From: Limonium bicolor
Lineage: Eukaryota; Streptophyta; Magnoliopsida; Caryophyllales; Plumbaginaceae
Assembly (NCBI GenBank): GCA_023374045.1
Contig: CM041782.1
Coordinates: forward strand, 249,331,882-249,395,881
Reading direction: 5' to 3'
DNA length: 64,000 nt
The position numbers were made by a program, and so were the translations under genes. Position 1 is the first letter of the stretch. The number at the start of each line of letters is the position of its first letter. Below are positions 25,125 to 36,920 of this stretch, piece by piece. The notes beneath the pieces are model-generated. The model was not told the origin of the DNA. It did no database searches and was given only the letters and a program-made list of their open reading frames with translations.

Positions 25125-26188
25125 TTACCTGCTCGAAAAGCTGAGGGTATTCTTCTTCATTTCCTCTTCGACCTCCCACGTCACCTCCTCAGCCCCATGA
25201 TTCGACCACAACACCTTGACCATTCGGGTGGACTTCGATCGGGTCTCTCTAGTCTTGGTGTCCAATACTTTAATGGGGTACTCCTCGTACGATAGGTTCT
25301 GCTCCAACTCCAGCACCTCAGGCTGTAGAACGTGGGACGGGTCGGGAACGTAACGCTTCAGCTGAGAGACATGGAAAACATTATGGACTCTTTCCAGCTC
25401 ACCAGGTAGTGCCAATCTGTAGGCCACCTCTCCAACTCTCTCCAGGACCTCGTAAGGACCCACGAATTTGGGGCTCAATTTCCCCTTCCTCCCAAATCAG
25501 GTTACCCCTCTCACAGGAGACACCTTCAGGAAGACTCTATCACCAGCCTCGAATTCAACCGGTCTCCTCTTTAAGTCAGCATAGGACTTCTGCCTGTTCT
25601 GGGCCGCTTTCATTCGGCTCTGGATGATTCGGACCTGCTCCATCATCTCCTCTATCAGCTGGGGTCCCAATATCACTATCTCGCTGATGTCGCTCCAACA
25701 TAAAGGGGTTCTGCATTTCCTCCCATACAAGGCTTCATATGGAGCCATCTTAATGCTAGAGTGGTAACTGTTATCATATGAGAACTCCACTAGATGAAGT
25801 CTGTCTGCCCAAGTCCCTGAAAGTCCATGGCACATGCCTGAAGCATGTCCTCTAAGGTCTGGATAGTCCTCTCCGTCTGACCATCTGTCGCCGGGTGGAA
25901 AGCAGTGCTCAACTTCAATTTAGTACCCATAGCCTTCTGAAACTGCTGCCAAAAATGTGCTAAGAATCTCGAGTCTTGATCAGATACTATCGTCTGTGGC
26001 ACGCCATGGTATCTGACCACATGCTTAAGGTATGCATCCACTAGCTGGCTCATAGACCAAGTGCTCTTCATAGGTATGAATCGAGCGGACTTGGTGAGTC
26101 GATCCACGATCACCCATATCTGGTTGACCCCACCCTTCGCCGGCGGTAGTCCGACTACGAAATCCATAGAAATAGAGTCCCACTTCCG
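25125..26188 (-). pseudogene. pol: E2 pol 3' part: integrase core and chromodomain-like tail, broken
   Basis: This continues the Pol frame beyond a TAA stop at 26189-26191. The integrase catalytic core is recognisable: MDFVVGLPP with the first Asp, TIVSDQDSRF with the second Asp and DGQTERTIQTLED with the Glu. Downstream are the usual ALYGRKCRTPLCW stretch, LSPKFVGPYEVLERVG, the VFHVSQLKRY motif and a tail ending near EEVTWEVEEEMKK. That tail resembles the group II chromodomain of plant chromoviruses, which guides integration to heterochromatin. A frameshift near 25790-25835 and a TGA stop at 25497-25499, where Arg (CGA) would be expected, break the frame. This copy cannot make a complete integrase. 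Confidence 0.9.
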
Positions 26189-28736
26189 TTAGGGTACTTC
26201 TAAAGGCTGCAACAATCCTCCCATCCTCTTATGCTCAAACTTCACCTTCTGACAGGTGAGGCATCTAGACACAAACTCTGCTACCTCCCGCTTCATCTTC
26301 GGCCACCAGAACAGCTTCTTCAGGTCTTTGTACAATTTATCTCCTCCTGGGTGGACTGAATAGGGAGTATTATGAGCCTCCTTCGTTAGTCTCTCCTTCA
26401 CTTCTGCACAACTCTGAGGAACGCACCAACGACCTCTGAATCTAAGACTGCCATCGTCGAGGATTTCGAACCCTTCTGCCTTCCCCTCCTTCAACTTCTC
26501 CCTGATTCGTTCCAACTTAACATCACCAGGCTGTCCTTTGAGTATCTCTCCATAAATGTCAGAAAGGACACTCATGTGGTACAGCTTCACCTCGTGCTCT
26601 ACTCCTCCAGATTCCATCACCTCTAAATTCAACTTCTGGAGCTCACAAGCTAGCTCATCACGAAAGACCCACATGGAGTTCACTGAATGACTCCTCTTCC
26701 TGCTTAACGCGTCTGCTACCAAGTTGGACTTCCCTTCATGGTACAGAATCTCCAGGTCGTAGTCCTTAATCAGCTCTAACCATCGTCTCTGCCTCATATT
26801 CAATTCTTTCTGGGTGAAAATATACTTGAGGCTTTTATGATCGGTGAAGATCTTGCACGAGACACCATAGAGGTAGTGTCTCCAGATCTTGAGTGCAAAA
26901 ACCACGGCTGCTAACTCCAGGTTATGCATCAGATATCTGGTCTCATATTCTTTCAACTGCATCGACGCGTAGGCTATGACCTTCCCATGCTGCATCAGGA
27001 CGCACCCTAAGCCATATTTGGAAGCGTCGCTGAAAACTTCAAACCCGTCTGTCCCTGAAGGCAAGGTCAGGACTGGAGCTGTGGTCAACCTCTCCTTCAA
27101 TGTCTGGAACACCTTCTCACAGTTGTCGTCCCACCAGAATTTGATCACTTTCTTCATAAGGTTGGTGAGAGGTCTCACTATCTTCGAAAAGTCCTTCACG
27201 AAACGTCTGTAATACCCCGCCAAGCCCAGAAAGCTTCGCACTTCAGTCAAGTTACTGGGCCTTGGCCATTCTTTTACTGCCTGAATCTTCGACGGATCTA
27301 CTGAGATGCCTTCACTGGTGATGACGTGGCCCAGGAATGCCACTCGGTCTAACCAGAAGTCACACTTGGACAACTTCGCGTATAGCTGCTGCTCCCTCAA
27401 TGTCTGCAATACTAGCCTCAAATGCTCCTCATGCTCCCGTTCGTTCTTGGAATATATGAGGATGTCATCTATGAAAACCACCACGAACCGATCCAAGTAG
27501 GGGTGGAAGATACGGTTCATGAGGTCCATAAAGACAGCTGGGGCGTTGGTAAGTCCAAAGGGCATCACCAAGAATTCAAAGTGCCCATACCTAGTCCGGA
27601 AGGCTGTCTTCGGGATGTCTCTCTCTACCACTCTGAGCTGATGGTATCCTGACCTCAAATCGATCTTCAAGAAGGTCCCTGCCCCTTGCAGCTGGTCAAA
27701 AAGATCGTCTATCCTCGGCAAGGGATATCTGTTCTTCACTGTGATCTGGTTCAGCTCCCTGTAGTCGATGCATAGCCTCATACTCCCGTCTTTCTTCTTC
27801 ACAAACAAGACCGGGTCTCCCCAAGGCGATACACTAGGGCAAATGTATCCCTTATCCAAAAGATCCTCCAATTGGGTCTTCAATTCTTTCAACTCTGAGG
27901 GTGTCATCCGGTAAGGAGCCTTCGAAATTGGCGCTGAGCCTGGCACAAGGTCGATGCTGAATTCCACCTCTCGGTCTGGCGGCATGCCCGGAATCTTGTC
28001 TGGGAACACGTCTGGAAATTCGCTTACTACTCGGATCTCCTTCTTCTCGTCTGGCTCCTGGCTCAGGTCTTGGACATAGCAGAGGTATGCTTGCTGTCCT
28101 TTCTTTACTCGGGAGAGAATTGTCATTGCTGATACGAGCTTCACTCCGGGTTTCTCCCCCACATTTCTGTACGAGACTCTCCGTCCCAACGGTCCTCTGA
28201 GAATAATTTTCTGCTCACTGCAGTCTATCCTTCCCTTGTACTTGCTCAGCCAATCCATCCCCAGGATTATATCAAAGTCGGTCAAGGCGAACTGGATCAA
28301 ATCTATTACAAATTGCTCCCCTTTGATGTCTATACCTACGTCTTTCATTACATTCTTACAAGTAATCACCCGTCTCGATGGTATAGATACAGCTATAGGA
28401 GAAGTCTCACAAATCTCTATCCCCAATTTCTCAACTAGGCTATCAGATATGAAGGAATAAGTAGCCCCAGAATCAAAAAGAATGCGTGCAGAAGTACCAA
28501 GAACAGTAAAGGTACCTGCCAACACGTCTGCCTCGGCCTCGGCTTCGGCCTGACTCATCACGTTTATCTTCCCTGGGGCCCGCTGCTGGTTGCCTCGGTA
28601 CTCCCCTTGGCCTCTATTGCCACCATTACCGCCCTCTCCATTACTACGCTGAGGAGCGTCCCCGCGCTGACTCTGATTCGGGCCTCTGCCCTGCTGGTCG
28701 GACTGCCTGAATGAGCAGTCGCCACCATAGCCTCTC
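26189..28736 (-). pseudogene. pol: E2 pol 5' part: protease, reverse transcriptase, RNase H, integrase zinc finger
   Basis: A long uninterrupted stretch of the Pol polyprotein, continuous with the end of gag. In the 790-residue segment from 28561, aspartic protease FDSGA is at residues 29-33. Reverse transcriptase has [10 protein letters not shown] near 299-308 and the FIDD catalytic motif at 363-366. RNase H has acidic residues D512, E549, D574 and D616. The integrase HHCC zinc finger is H730, H737, C767 and C770. The segment ends at an in-frame TAA (26189-26191), where the next residues of the integrase should follow. All enzymatic motifs seen are intact. I list it as a pseudogene because the polyprotein is truncated and gag upstream is broken. 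Confidence 0.93.
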
Positions 28737-29722
28737 TACTGACTGCCTCCCTGGGGACTCTGAAAGCACTCGAATAATCGGTGTCCCCGCCTTCCACAGC
28801 GAAAGCAGGTGACCAAGTTCGCCTCACAATCTTTCCCCGGGTGATCCTTGTTGCACCTTTTGCAGTAAAAGTGCCTCTCCTGTCTGGTCTCTCCTGTCTG
28901 GTCTCTCGTCTCTAAGACTGGTGTTGGGGCTGGTCACCTCGCCTCTGATCACCACTCTGATCTCCCCCATGTCTCGGCCTCCCGTCTCTACGGTCCGAGT
29001 AAGGTTTCCACCTCTTCTCCTGCTGATGTCTGTGGGACTGATCCTCTCGTCCTCGGGGCTCATCTCCTCCCTCCATCTTCCTCTTATTACCAGCCAGGAC
29101 CTCCTTCATCTTCTGCTGCACCCTGTACAGGTTGGCAGCCTTCCCGTACACATATTAGAGAGTCGGGATTGTCAGCACACTGAGGGCCTCCTGCAGACTC
29201 CAGTTTAGCCCGCTCACAATCCTCTACACCTTTGACGCCTCGTCAGGAACCACGTGGGCGCGAACCTGGCCAGCTCCAGAAACATCGAATGGTACTCCTT
29301 GACACTCAAAGATAGCTGCTTGAGTTCTGAGAACTCCAAATACTTCTGCATCCTGACATGCTCGGGGTAGAAGCGCCTCCTCATGGCCTCCTTCAGGCCA
29401 TCCCAACCGAAATCAGGCCCAGCCAATAACACATCTCTGTTGGCGGACCACCAGATGTCTGCCTCACTCTTGAAATAGTAAACTGCTGCGTTTACCCTTC
29501 GGTCAGCTGGGCAATTGACTACCTCAAAAATCTTGTCGAATTCTCTTATCCAGTCCTCAAGTAGCACCGGGTCCTCCTCTCCCTTGAAGGATGCGGGCTT
29601 CAGATGGGCAATTCTCTTAGTGTAGTCCTCCGGCACATTATCCCTTTGCGCCTGCCTCTGGACTATCTGTCCCAGGTTGAGAGCCAACTCCTGCAACTGC
29701 CTCATGGGATGTTGGCGGCCAT
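28737..29722 (-). pseudogene. gag: E2 gag, broken
   Basis: Capsid and nucleocapsid region of the Gag polyprotein. The best start is the ATG at 29722, with a frame change before the 163-codon segment 29705-29214. That segment has the retrotransposon gag core: a FKGEEDPVLLEDWIREFDKI stretch, YYFKSEADIWW and FYPEHVR. A frameshift near 29230, stops near 29220 and 29152, a further frameshift near a short GAGACCAGACAG duplication at about 28880-28912 and a TAG at 28737-28739 break it. Two zinc knuckles lie at 28766-28864: CKRCNKDHPGKDC (one residue short in the spacing) and the canonical CFRCGRRGHRLFEC. Unlike E3, no intron-like segment is seen. Confidence 0.88.
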
Positions 29723-30103
29723 CTGAGTTCTGCGACTCCTACTTCTGGTGTGGTATGGAAAACTCAGTCTGTCAGCCAGTCATGCACTCTCTAGAGCTCT
29801 ATGCGAACTCCTGATTACAGGTACTAAGCAAGGTAAGCAACATCCACCCATATCCCCATATATTAAGTCTCTACCCCATATTAGGAGCTAGCAAATCTAA
29901 TAGCTCCAATACCGATACGCAATACTCAATCAGTTATGCTAACATCATCACAATCATTGTAATACACAAACGGAGAATGAACTTAAATATCCATACAGTA
30001 TAACATCACATCCATAGTATCACAGGCATTGCGATTCCCCAAACGGCTTACCCCACATTTTAGTTCCTTTTTAATCCAAATTTTATCTTATTTACCAAAC
30101 ACG
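29723..30103 (-). other. E2 5' leader
   Basis: About 380 bp between the primer site and gag with no gene. The AACTCAG just before the ATG resembles a 3' splice site, as in E3. The primer-site hairpin of the LARD/E3 group is absent: TGGTATCAGAGC is followed by CGTGTTTGG. Confidence 0.75.
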
Positions 30104-30115
30104 GCTCTGATACCA
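30104..30115 (-). other. E2 primer binding site
   Basis: TGGTATCAGAGC on the minus strand, complementary to initiator tRNA-Met, three bases from the LTR. Confidence 0.92.
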
Positions 30116-30118
30116 CCT

Positions 30119-32408
30119 TGTAACACCCTGGATTTTGCCTTAAAACATAGATTATTAAATTACAAATCTAACAGTGAAAACGGCTTCGAAAACGGACTCT
30201 AAACGAGGTCTAAATGTGCAAAACAAGCTTGGTCCGAGCTTGTGTCCGGACATGGGAAGTTCGGACACAAGTCGAGAGTTGAAAAGTCTGAAAACCAAAG
30301 GCGTCCGAACTTGTGTCCGGACTTCAAAGTTTGGACACAAGTCGAGTTTCAAAGTCTGAGAATTCTTACGCGGCGTGTCCGAACATTGGTCCGAGCTTAC
30401 AAGTTCGGACATAAGTAGAGACTTGTAAGTCGGCCCCGTCCTCGCATGCTGTCCGAACATTGAAGTTCGGACATGAAAAAAACAGAGAAAACATTTTAAA
30501 CTCTCGGGGCCTGTCCGAACATGGATGTCTGGACGGACGTTCGGACAGGTCCTGATACGCATCTTTACAAGCGAAAACAGTACCAAATCAACACCAAAAT
30601 TAAACATAATAACTTAGCAATCAAAGAAGAATCATTGCAATGACTTAGTACCTCAAAGAACACTATCGAAAGATCTCTTAAACAAAAGTAAATCTCCATC
30701 ATGACCAAAACTTCTTAGAGAACAATACCAGTAAAACACTTCAACTTAATAGCAGCGGAATAGCAAAATCCAAAAGGCGTTACCGCCACACTCTAACAAA
30801 GAGTGCTCAGGCTTTAAACTACTAACCAAATACCAAAACGTTTCCAAAACTTGTAAAACATAGCAATTCCAAAACATAACTCAACTCGAAATCAGACGAA
30901 GAAATTATCCAATCATCCTAGGCAATGTGATAGCGTGTCCCAATCCCCAATTCAGCCATGAGTACCTGCGATCATAAAACAACAATGGAAAACGCGAAGG
31001 GATCGCGCAAGTCAACAAAACTTAGTAAACATCGCCTCAACTTGTAAAATACATTTTGAAACACATTTTACATTTGCAAAGCATTAGCCCACACCATAAC
31101 ATTAATCAATCTCACCAACTCCAAATCACCATTAGCAAAACATTTCGGGGGAGAACTTTCCAAGAATCAAATCAATAGATTACACGGACGACCCCCAAAT
31201 CGGGTCGCAACAATTAGAATCCCACCTCACTCTACGTCCTTAAGTGTGCACACCCCCCAGAAGGTAACTTATGACCCAAAGGAGTAGATCATTAGAGCTT
31301 AACTGCAAGTAATGTCTGCAGGCAAAAGTAATAAGAATATCCACGGGGTACATAGTACCAATAATTACACGGAGCGCCAATAAGGCACCAATAATATACA
31401 CGGAGTACCAAGAGGTACCAACAATCCAATAACCAATTCAAAGAAAGTCTCCCAAAACTTTTATTCAAACCCTTTCGTAAAACATCTCACCAGAATACAT
31501 AGGGGAAAATAATTCCCAAACTTTCACAAAATCAAAACCACATCCAAACCAATCCATTGTTAATTCGCAAAAACACAGAGGTAGAGAATGTTGAGCACAA
31601 CATTTACCTGGATACGCTCACCGCCACAGAATTACTCAGCAAGATCAGCAGTAGCGTCCGTCAAGGAATTCGGTGTCTAGAATTGTAAGTAAAACACAAT
31701 CAGATACTACCCAGACACTAGCGAATTAAACATCTAACCTTACCAATGGATTCCCCTTACCCTTCTACTAGATCCGGCACCAGAGAAGCAGCCTAACGGC
31801 GACGGGGAAACAAGAACGAGAATTGAGAGAGGTTGGAAGCTTGAAGAAAGAGAGGAGCGTAGAGACGGCGTATTGAAGGTGAAGAAGATCGTGATAAAGA
31901 TCGTGCAGTTAAATAGGAAGTAAATTGAATAATAAGGATAGTTTATAAATAGTAATATCTGATTTAAAAGGAGAGAAAATCGATAATCAGTTTGTAAAAT
32001 AATTTAATAGATGGATTAACAATTTCCACAATAATACTAATTTGGAAACTGAGTAAATAAATAACATTAAAACCATGGGAGGATCTAGATTCAAGAATTA
32101 GAGAAATAGATAGATATTATTCAGTTAAAGTAAAAATAGGGCTAGCTGATCGTTAGTAAAGGATGAGAAGAATTATTTAAATAAATAGATAAACGAATAA
32201 ATACATAGTAGCTGAATAAATAAGTTAGGAAGAGGAAAATATTTTAGAAGAAAGTAAAATCAAATTTGTATTCTTGAACATAATAAAGTTGTTTGAGACG
32301 AACGTAAATATATATATATATTGCTTCTCTGGGCCTTTATTAATCTTACCATTAACATTCTCGACTATATGCTAATTTAATCCTATGCCAAAATTCACGG
32401 GTATTTCA
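30119..32408 (-). repeat. E2 5' LTR
   Basis: A 2290-bp partner of the LTR at 22736-25013, with substitutions and small indels including a loss of 12 or so bases in the fourth hairpin unit. No gene is seen. The sequence between the array and the LTR start is A-rich. Confidence 0.92.
30231..30548 (-). repeat. Five-unit hairpin array in E2 5' LTR
   Basis: GTCCGA units start at about 30232, 30303, 30377, 30451 and 30512. Spacing is 71, 74, 74 and then 61 bp because of the small deletion after unit four. Confidence 0.92.
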
Positions 32409-32698
32409 GTCGTGTAGTTTAAGGCTTAGTTGTGTGTAAAGTACATTTTTGTGTGAATAAGTGTTCTTGATTGTTTAGAGGTGAAAAACTATGTGTGTTT
32501 GGTGTAAGGTGATACAAGAGAAGCTAAGGCAAAATTTAGTTGATAAACAAAGGAGCTTATGTGTTATAATGAGATTTTATGACCTAGAAGGTACTAGGAA
32601 TTGTTAAGTGTTAAATTGGTGAAAGAAAGTGAATTAAGGTGTTCTTAAGTGTTAAGATGCCTTGAGCATAGTCTTAGAGGATTAAAGAGCAAATGGAT
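32409..32698 (+). repeat. Element D 5' LTR, second part
   Basis: This is the continuation of the D LTR after E2. It aligns with the C LTR at about 37800-38095 (GTTCTTGAT, GATACAAGAGAAGCTA and CAAAATTT words). It stops at 32698 in AGAGCAAATG and is fused to a truncated E3 LTR. Confidence 0.82.
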
Positions 32699-34002
32699 GA
32701 TTCGGTGCTACAACGCCGTTAACCACCCACGTGGTTAACAAGGCAGAATAAATACAAGCGTACCGGTCTGATGATCAGACTCCCGAGCATAGAACTAATA
32801 ACCTTTAATACATAAACATAATACCGAGTTTGTAACTACATCCATAACTGTAAACTGTACACCACAAACTGTCACTATGAACTGTCAACAACCGTCACTG
32901 TAATACAACGGTACCAAAATATATCGTCACGAGAGCACAGGCGCATCCCTCCAAAAATAACCAAAAGTATTTCTGCAGCCTAGAATCTACAGCCATTCCG
33001 CTTCCTCGATCCTCATCCTGTAGTAAAAATATGGAGCCCCCAAGGGGGTCAGCAACCCTTGGCTGGTATGGTTAACGCGCAACCCATCGGCTACCGGGAT
33101 ACGCGCAACTAATTGTCATGATGACATGGCATTCATTTTAAACATACAACATATATATATCATAGCAAAAGTATTGCATACAACCTCACACATAAAATAC
33201 AAGAACGAATCCTGTTAGGAAGCGAACCAACACAATTAGATCCCATTGAGAGCCTAGAGGATGTTGCCAAACTCATGCTAAGCTCGTTACATAACTCGTT
33301 ACCGTCCTTTTAGATTGAACGAATAACTTAACACAAGGTGCCTCGGATATAGTGATCCAAGCACACCGAACAAAACATAGTATGCCCCTGTGGCCCGACA
33401 TGAGTCAGTAAAATAGCCTTGGTTAAGCTAAAGGGAAGGTTGGAATCCAAATTGGAAAAACAACCATAACATACAGAGAGAATCGAACCGGTTATGACAT
33501 CGACTCCCATACTCACACGCGTGGCCGGAACAGACCGGACTCCTCACTTCCCCAGTTAGCACTTGTTAGAAGTTCAACATTGAACTCAATAAACAAAATC
33601 ACAAACAATTGGTTAAGTCTTGTTAGACGCACACAAGGGAAGAGAGAGTCATACTTAACGATACAATAATATTTAACAACTGTAAACTCGTTACATGACT
33701 TAAGTCTTACAAGGTCATAAACATACAGAAAAACAAACAACACACAAGCCGGTGTAAACCGGTAGGCAACAGACTGCAAGAAAACCATACCTTGATCCTT
33801 GCTTCGACTGGTTTCCACCGTAGGTCACTCCTATACATGATAAATAACGTCGGTCAATTTACTTGCTTAACTTGAATTTTACTAAGCATTTTACATGGTT
33901 ATATGACATGTTTTAATGTCCAAACTTATCCTTGATTACCTACATTATACCCCCTAGGGTTAACTACTTAAGCCACTCCTTGTTTGTTTTTTTTTATAAG
34001 TT

Positions 34003-34395
34003 TTGGTCCGACCGACCTTACACAAGGTCGGTCCATTCCAGAACATATTACCGTCAAAATTTCTACTCCGACCGACCTTGCAAGTTCAGTCCATAAGATC
34101 GGTCTATTCCCGAGAGTTTTTCCCCTTTGAAAACTCAGGCCTGACCGATCTTGGCAAATTCGGTCGCAAGATCGGTCGATTCTCGAGACTTACTTACGTA
34201 CAAAGATTTAGGCATGACCGACCTTGTAAGTCGGTCCCAAGGTCGGTCTATTCCAGAGACTCAATCCGTACTAAAAATCCATGCCCGACGACCTTGCAAG
34301 TCCGGTCCCCAAGGTCGGTACATTCCAGAGACCATTTCTCGTAGGGTAAACTGGGCTCGACCGACCTTGCAGGTCTGGTCCCCAAGGTCGGTCTG
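34003..34395 (-). repeat. Six-unit hairpin array in E3 3' LTR
   Basis: Six inverted-repeat units with arms of the GACCGACCTT/AAGGTCGGTC type, each followed by a CTATTCC..GAGA-type spacer, repeat about every 70-73 bp. The first unit (34011-34032) is a near-perfect hairpin with loop ACAC. Confidence 0.92.
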
Positions 34396-36074
34396 CTCCA
34401 GACCCTTGTTTTTAATTGTCCATTTAACTCCAAACTTCACCTCATATATCCTAGTATGTTCTAACCTTATTTGGGCACTTCCAACACACCTTAAGACCTC
34501 CATTAAACTCCTTGAATCATTCATCACAAACCTCTTCAACCTTACACAAATTCCTATACAAAGGTTGGCACATGCAATACTTCTCCCTAAATTTGCATGG
34601 GGTGTTTTATACCTATAACTTCCACTATTCCCAAATGTTTTCTCACCACTACAACATCATCTCCAAGCATCTTTTTTTCCTAACCAAAACTTCTAGTTGA
34701 TGTCTAAGTCCTTTTTGTTTCCAAGAACACCTAAGACATTACTTCTCCTCTAGTAAAACACCTAAACATTTTTAACACTTCCTAGTTCACCAAATCTTGT
34801 TTAAACACTTAGAACTTCTTGTACATTACCTAAATTTTGACATGAACTCTCCTAGAACATTACTAAGCCAAAACACATTGTTTTCACCATTAAACAATCA
34901 AGAACACTAAAATCCATCAAGAACATTCTTGTACACAAAACTTCACTCATTTAACACTACATCACAATATAGTGCATAATTTAAATTGCTTGGCACTTAG
35001 GCCCTTAAATAACATGGCTCTTAGGCCCTTAAGATGCATAAACCTTAAACACTGAATTTCTACAATATATTTGCCTTTGACCTGCAAATACACTCAACAA
35101 CACATATGCCCTTTTACTAGTCTCCTTGAGAACATTTTTCTAAGTCATTCACCATTGGCTCCTTAGATTATTTTAATAAGCAATATAAGCTCATTTCTCC
35201 TAAGACATTAAACTAAATTAGGTTAGCATATTTACCTCTTTTCCTCACAAACTTCTTTCTTGTTTCCTTGTTTAAAATCGGTAAGAGTGTTTGATTTTTT
35301 GTCAACTTCTAAACAATATACAAATAATGAAATGAGTATACAAGCTTTAAGCTTCATCTCATTGTAAACCCTAGATACATATATTGTCTTAAAACATTTA
35401 GGTGATTGCTTTACCTTGGATATGAAAGAGAGTTTGGATATGTAGCAAGAGAGGACTCCACCAAGCCCTTGAAAGATTCAAATGAAGCTATAACAAGCAA
35501 GGTAAAGGGCACCATTAATGGTGTTTTTCGGACAACATACAAACATGAAGGAAATGTTATTTTTCTTTGAGTTTCCTTACCTAGAAGCAAAGGAGAACAA
35601 TAATATGTGAAAAGGTGAGCTCAAGCTCCTCCCATGGAGATTCCTCTTGGCACTGAAATGAAGCTCTTGGAATTTTGAGAAGATAGGAATGAAGAGCTTG
35701 GCAAGACAAAGAGAATGGCGGTCTTTGTTTTTGATTTGGCAAAGTGAGCTAGGAGATAATGACAATGGAAGTTGGTGTTGGTGTTGGTACTATTGCAAAA
35801 CCGTGAATGGAGAGCAAGAAGGAGGTAGAAGAGTGGTTGAAGACGTGGGAAATGAAGAGGGAAAGAAGAGAATGAAGATAAGTAACTAGTTTTTGATATT
35901 TAAAGTAAAAGTAAATAGTGATTTGCTTTATTACTTTACATAGCCTATTTTTTTTGTTTAAGTGTGGTGAGTCACCAAGAAAACTGGCCCCCATATTATA
36001 CTAAGGGGTATTTTAGTCTTTGTTGACCAATTGTTACACTTATATTGACATATGTTATAAACTTGGTTAATTTG

Positions 36075-36079
36075 GTTAC
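36075..36079. repeat. Target site duplication of element C, left copy (GTTAC)
   Basis: GTTAC precedes TGAAATACCCC and recurs after TGTTACA at 50182-50186. The uninterrupted target reads TTGGTTACTATTCAC in the other E3 LTR near 60540. Confidence 0.96.
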
Positions 36080-36851
36080 TGAAATACCCCAAACCTTGAC
36101 ATGTGGTTTAAATATTAAACTATGTATATAAAGGCTAAAACGTGTCTTAGAGACATCAGTGAACAATTTAAACTATAGTAAATGCAATAAATCACTAAGA
36201 GACAGTTTGAGCAAAAACATGCTCTAAGCTATGAGTGAACTTGGTTAGGATCCAAAGAACCTACCAAGACTTAATAACATTCAATTATGATTTAATAAGG
36301 CTAATTAAGTCCTTATAAAACCTTGGTAGACATTTAAACCAAACAAAACACAAATAAATGCCTTAAAGTCAATATGGGCAAAATGTGCTCTAAGCTTGGG
36401 ATAAATTTGTATAAGACCTAAAGGTCATATCTATACCTTATAAATATGTTAATAAGCATATTAAGTCAATTACTAAAGAAAATCAAGCTTGAAAACAAGT
36501 TAAAACACAAAAAGTGATTTAAGGAGTCTTAAAGCACGTTTTTGAAAAATTGTCTTGTAAATGAGTTTTGAGTGGCTAAATGTCCATCATTACTCTTTAA
36601 TTAACATGTGTACTATATAGTATCACATTTGGAAGTCTATATCAATGGGAAATCAAAAATTTCACATCTATGTGCCTTGTTTTAGTGAATAGTAACTAAA
36701 ATAAGCTAGTTTGTAACATATGTTGTTATAAGTAATTAAATTGGTCGACAAAGACTATCATACCCCTAGAATACTAATGGGGGCTGGTTTTTATGAGGTG
36801 AGTCATCACCTTGTAAGTTAACAAAACAAATAACAAATACTAAAGCAACTT

Positions 36852-36920
36852 ACTATTTGCTTTATTACATAATATCTTCCAAAAGTAGAACCTATCTACA
36901 TTCTCTCATTTCCCTTCTTT
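36852..36920 (+). promoter_or_regulatory. Putative core promoter of the C LTR
   Basis: ACTATTTGCTTTATTACATA with AATATC is followed by a pyrimidine-rich ATTCTCTCATTTCCCTTC leader, matching the order in the D and E3 LTRs. This is inference from position and conservation only. Confidence 0.35.

Larger units (their letters stand above)
22736..32408 (-). mobile_element. Element E2: Ty3/gypsy chromovirus, full structure, decayed coding
   Basis: A 9.7 kb element with 2.28 kb and 2.29 kb direct LTRs, a tRNA-Met primer site, a polypurine tract and a 5.1 kb interior carrying gag and pol on the minus strand. Domain order is gag, protease, reverse transcriptase, RNase H, integrase, chromodomain-like tail, as in plant chromoviruses; long LTRs suggest the Tekay/Del clade. 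Coding is broken by several stops and frameshifts. It sits inside the D LTR. No 5-bp target duplication is visible: ATGTA precedes it and GTCGT follows. Confidence 0.93.
32699..36079 (-). repeat. E3 3' LTR, first part, tip deleted
   Basis: Aligns with the intact LTR from 57135 onward. The 72 bp ending in TGTTACA are missing, so homology starts at GATTCGGTGCTAC. It holds the LTR-end hairpin at 32718-32739, a pyrimidine-AG site at 33019-33018, a donor-like AG/GTATGG at 33790-33789, the hairpin array at 34003-34395 and TGAGTCA at 35968-35974. It is interrupted by C at 36080. No gene is seen. Confidence 0.9.

Noticed and set aside
25125..30115. E2 as the autonomous partner of the LARDs
   Set aside because: It lacks the primer-site hairpin, the shared leader, the LTR-end hairpin and the second polypurine motif; only the primer site, termini and hairpin-array words are shared.
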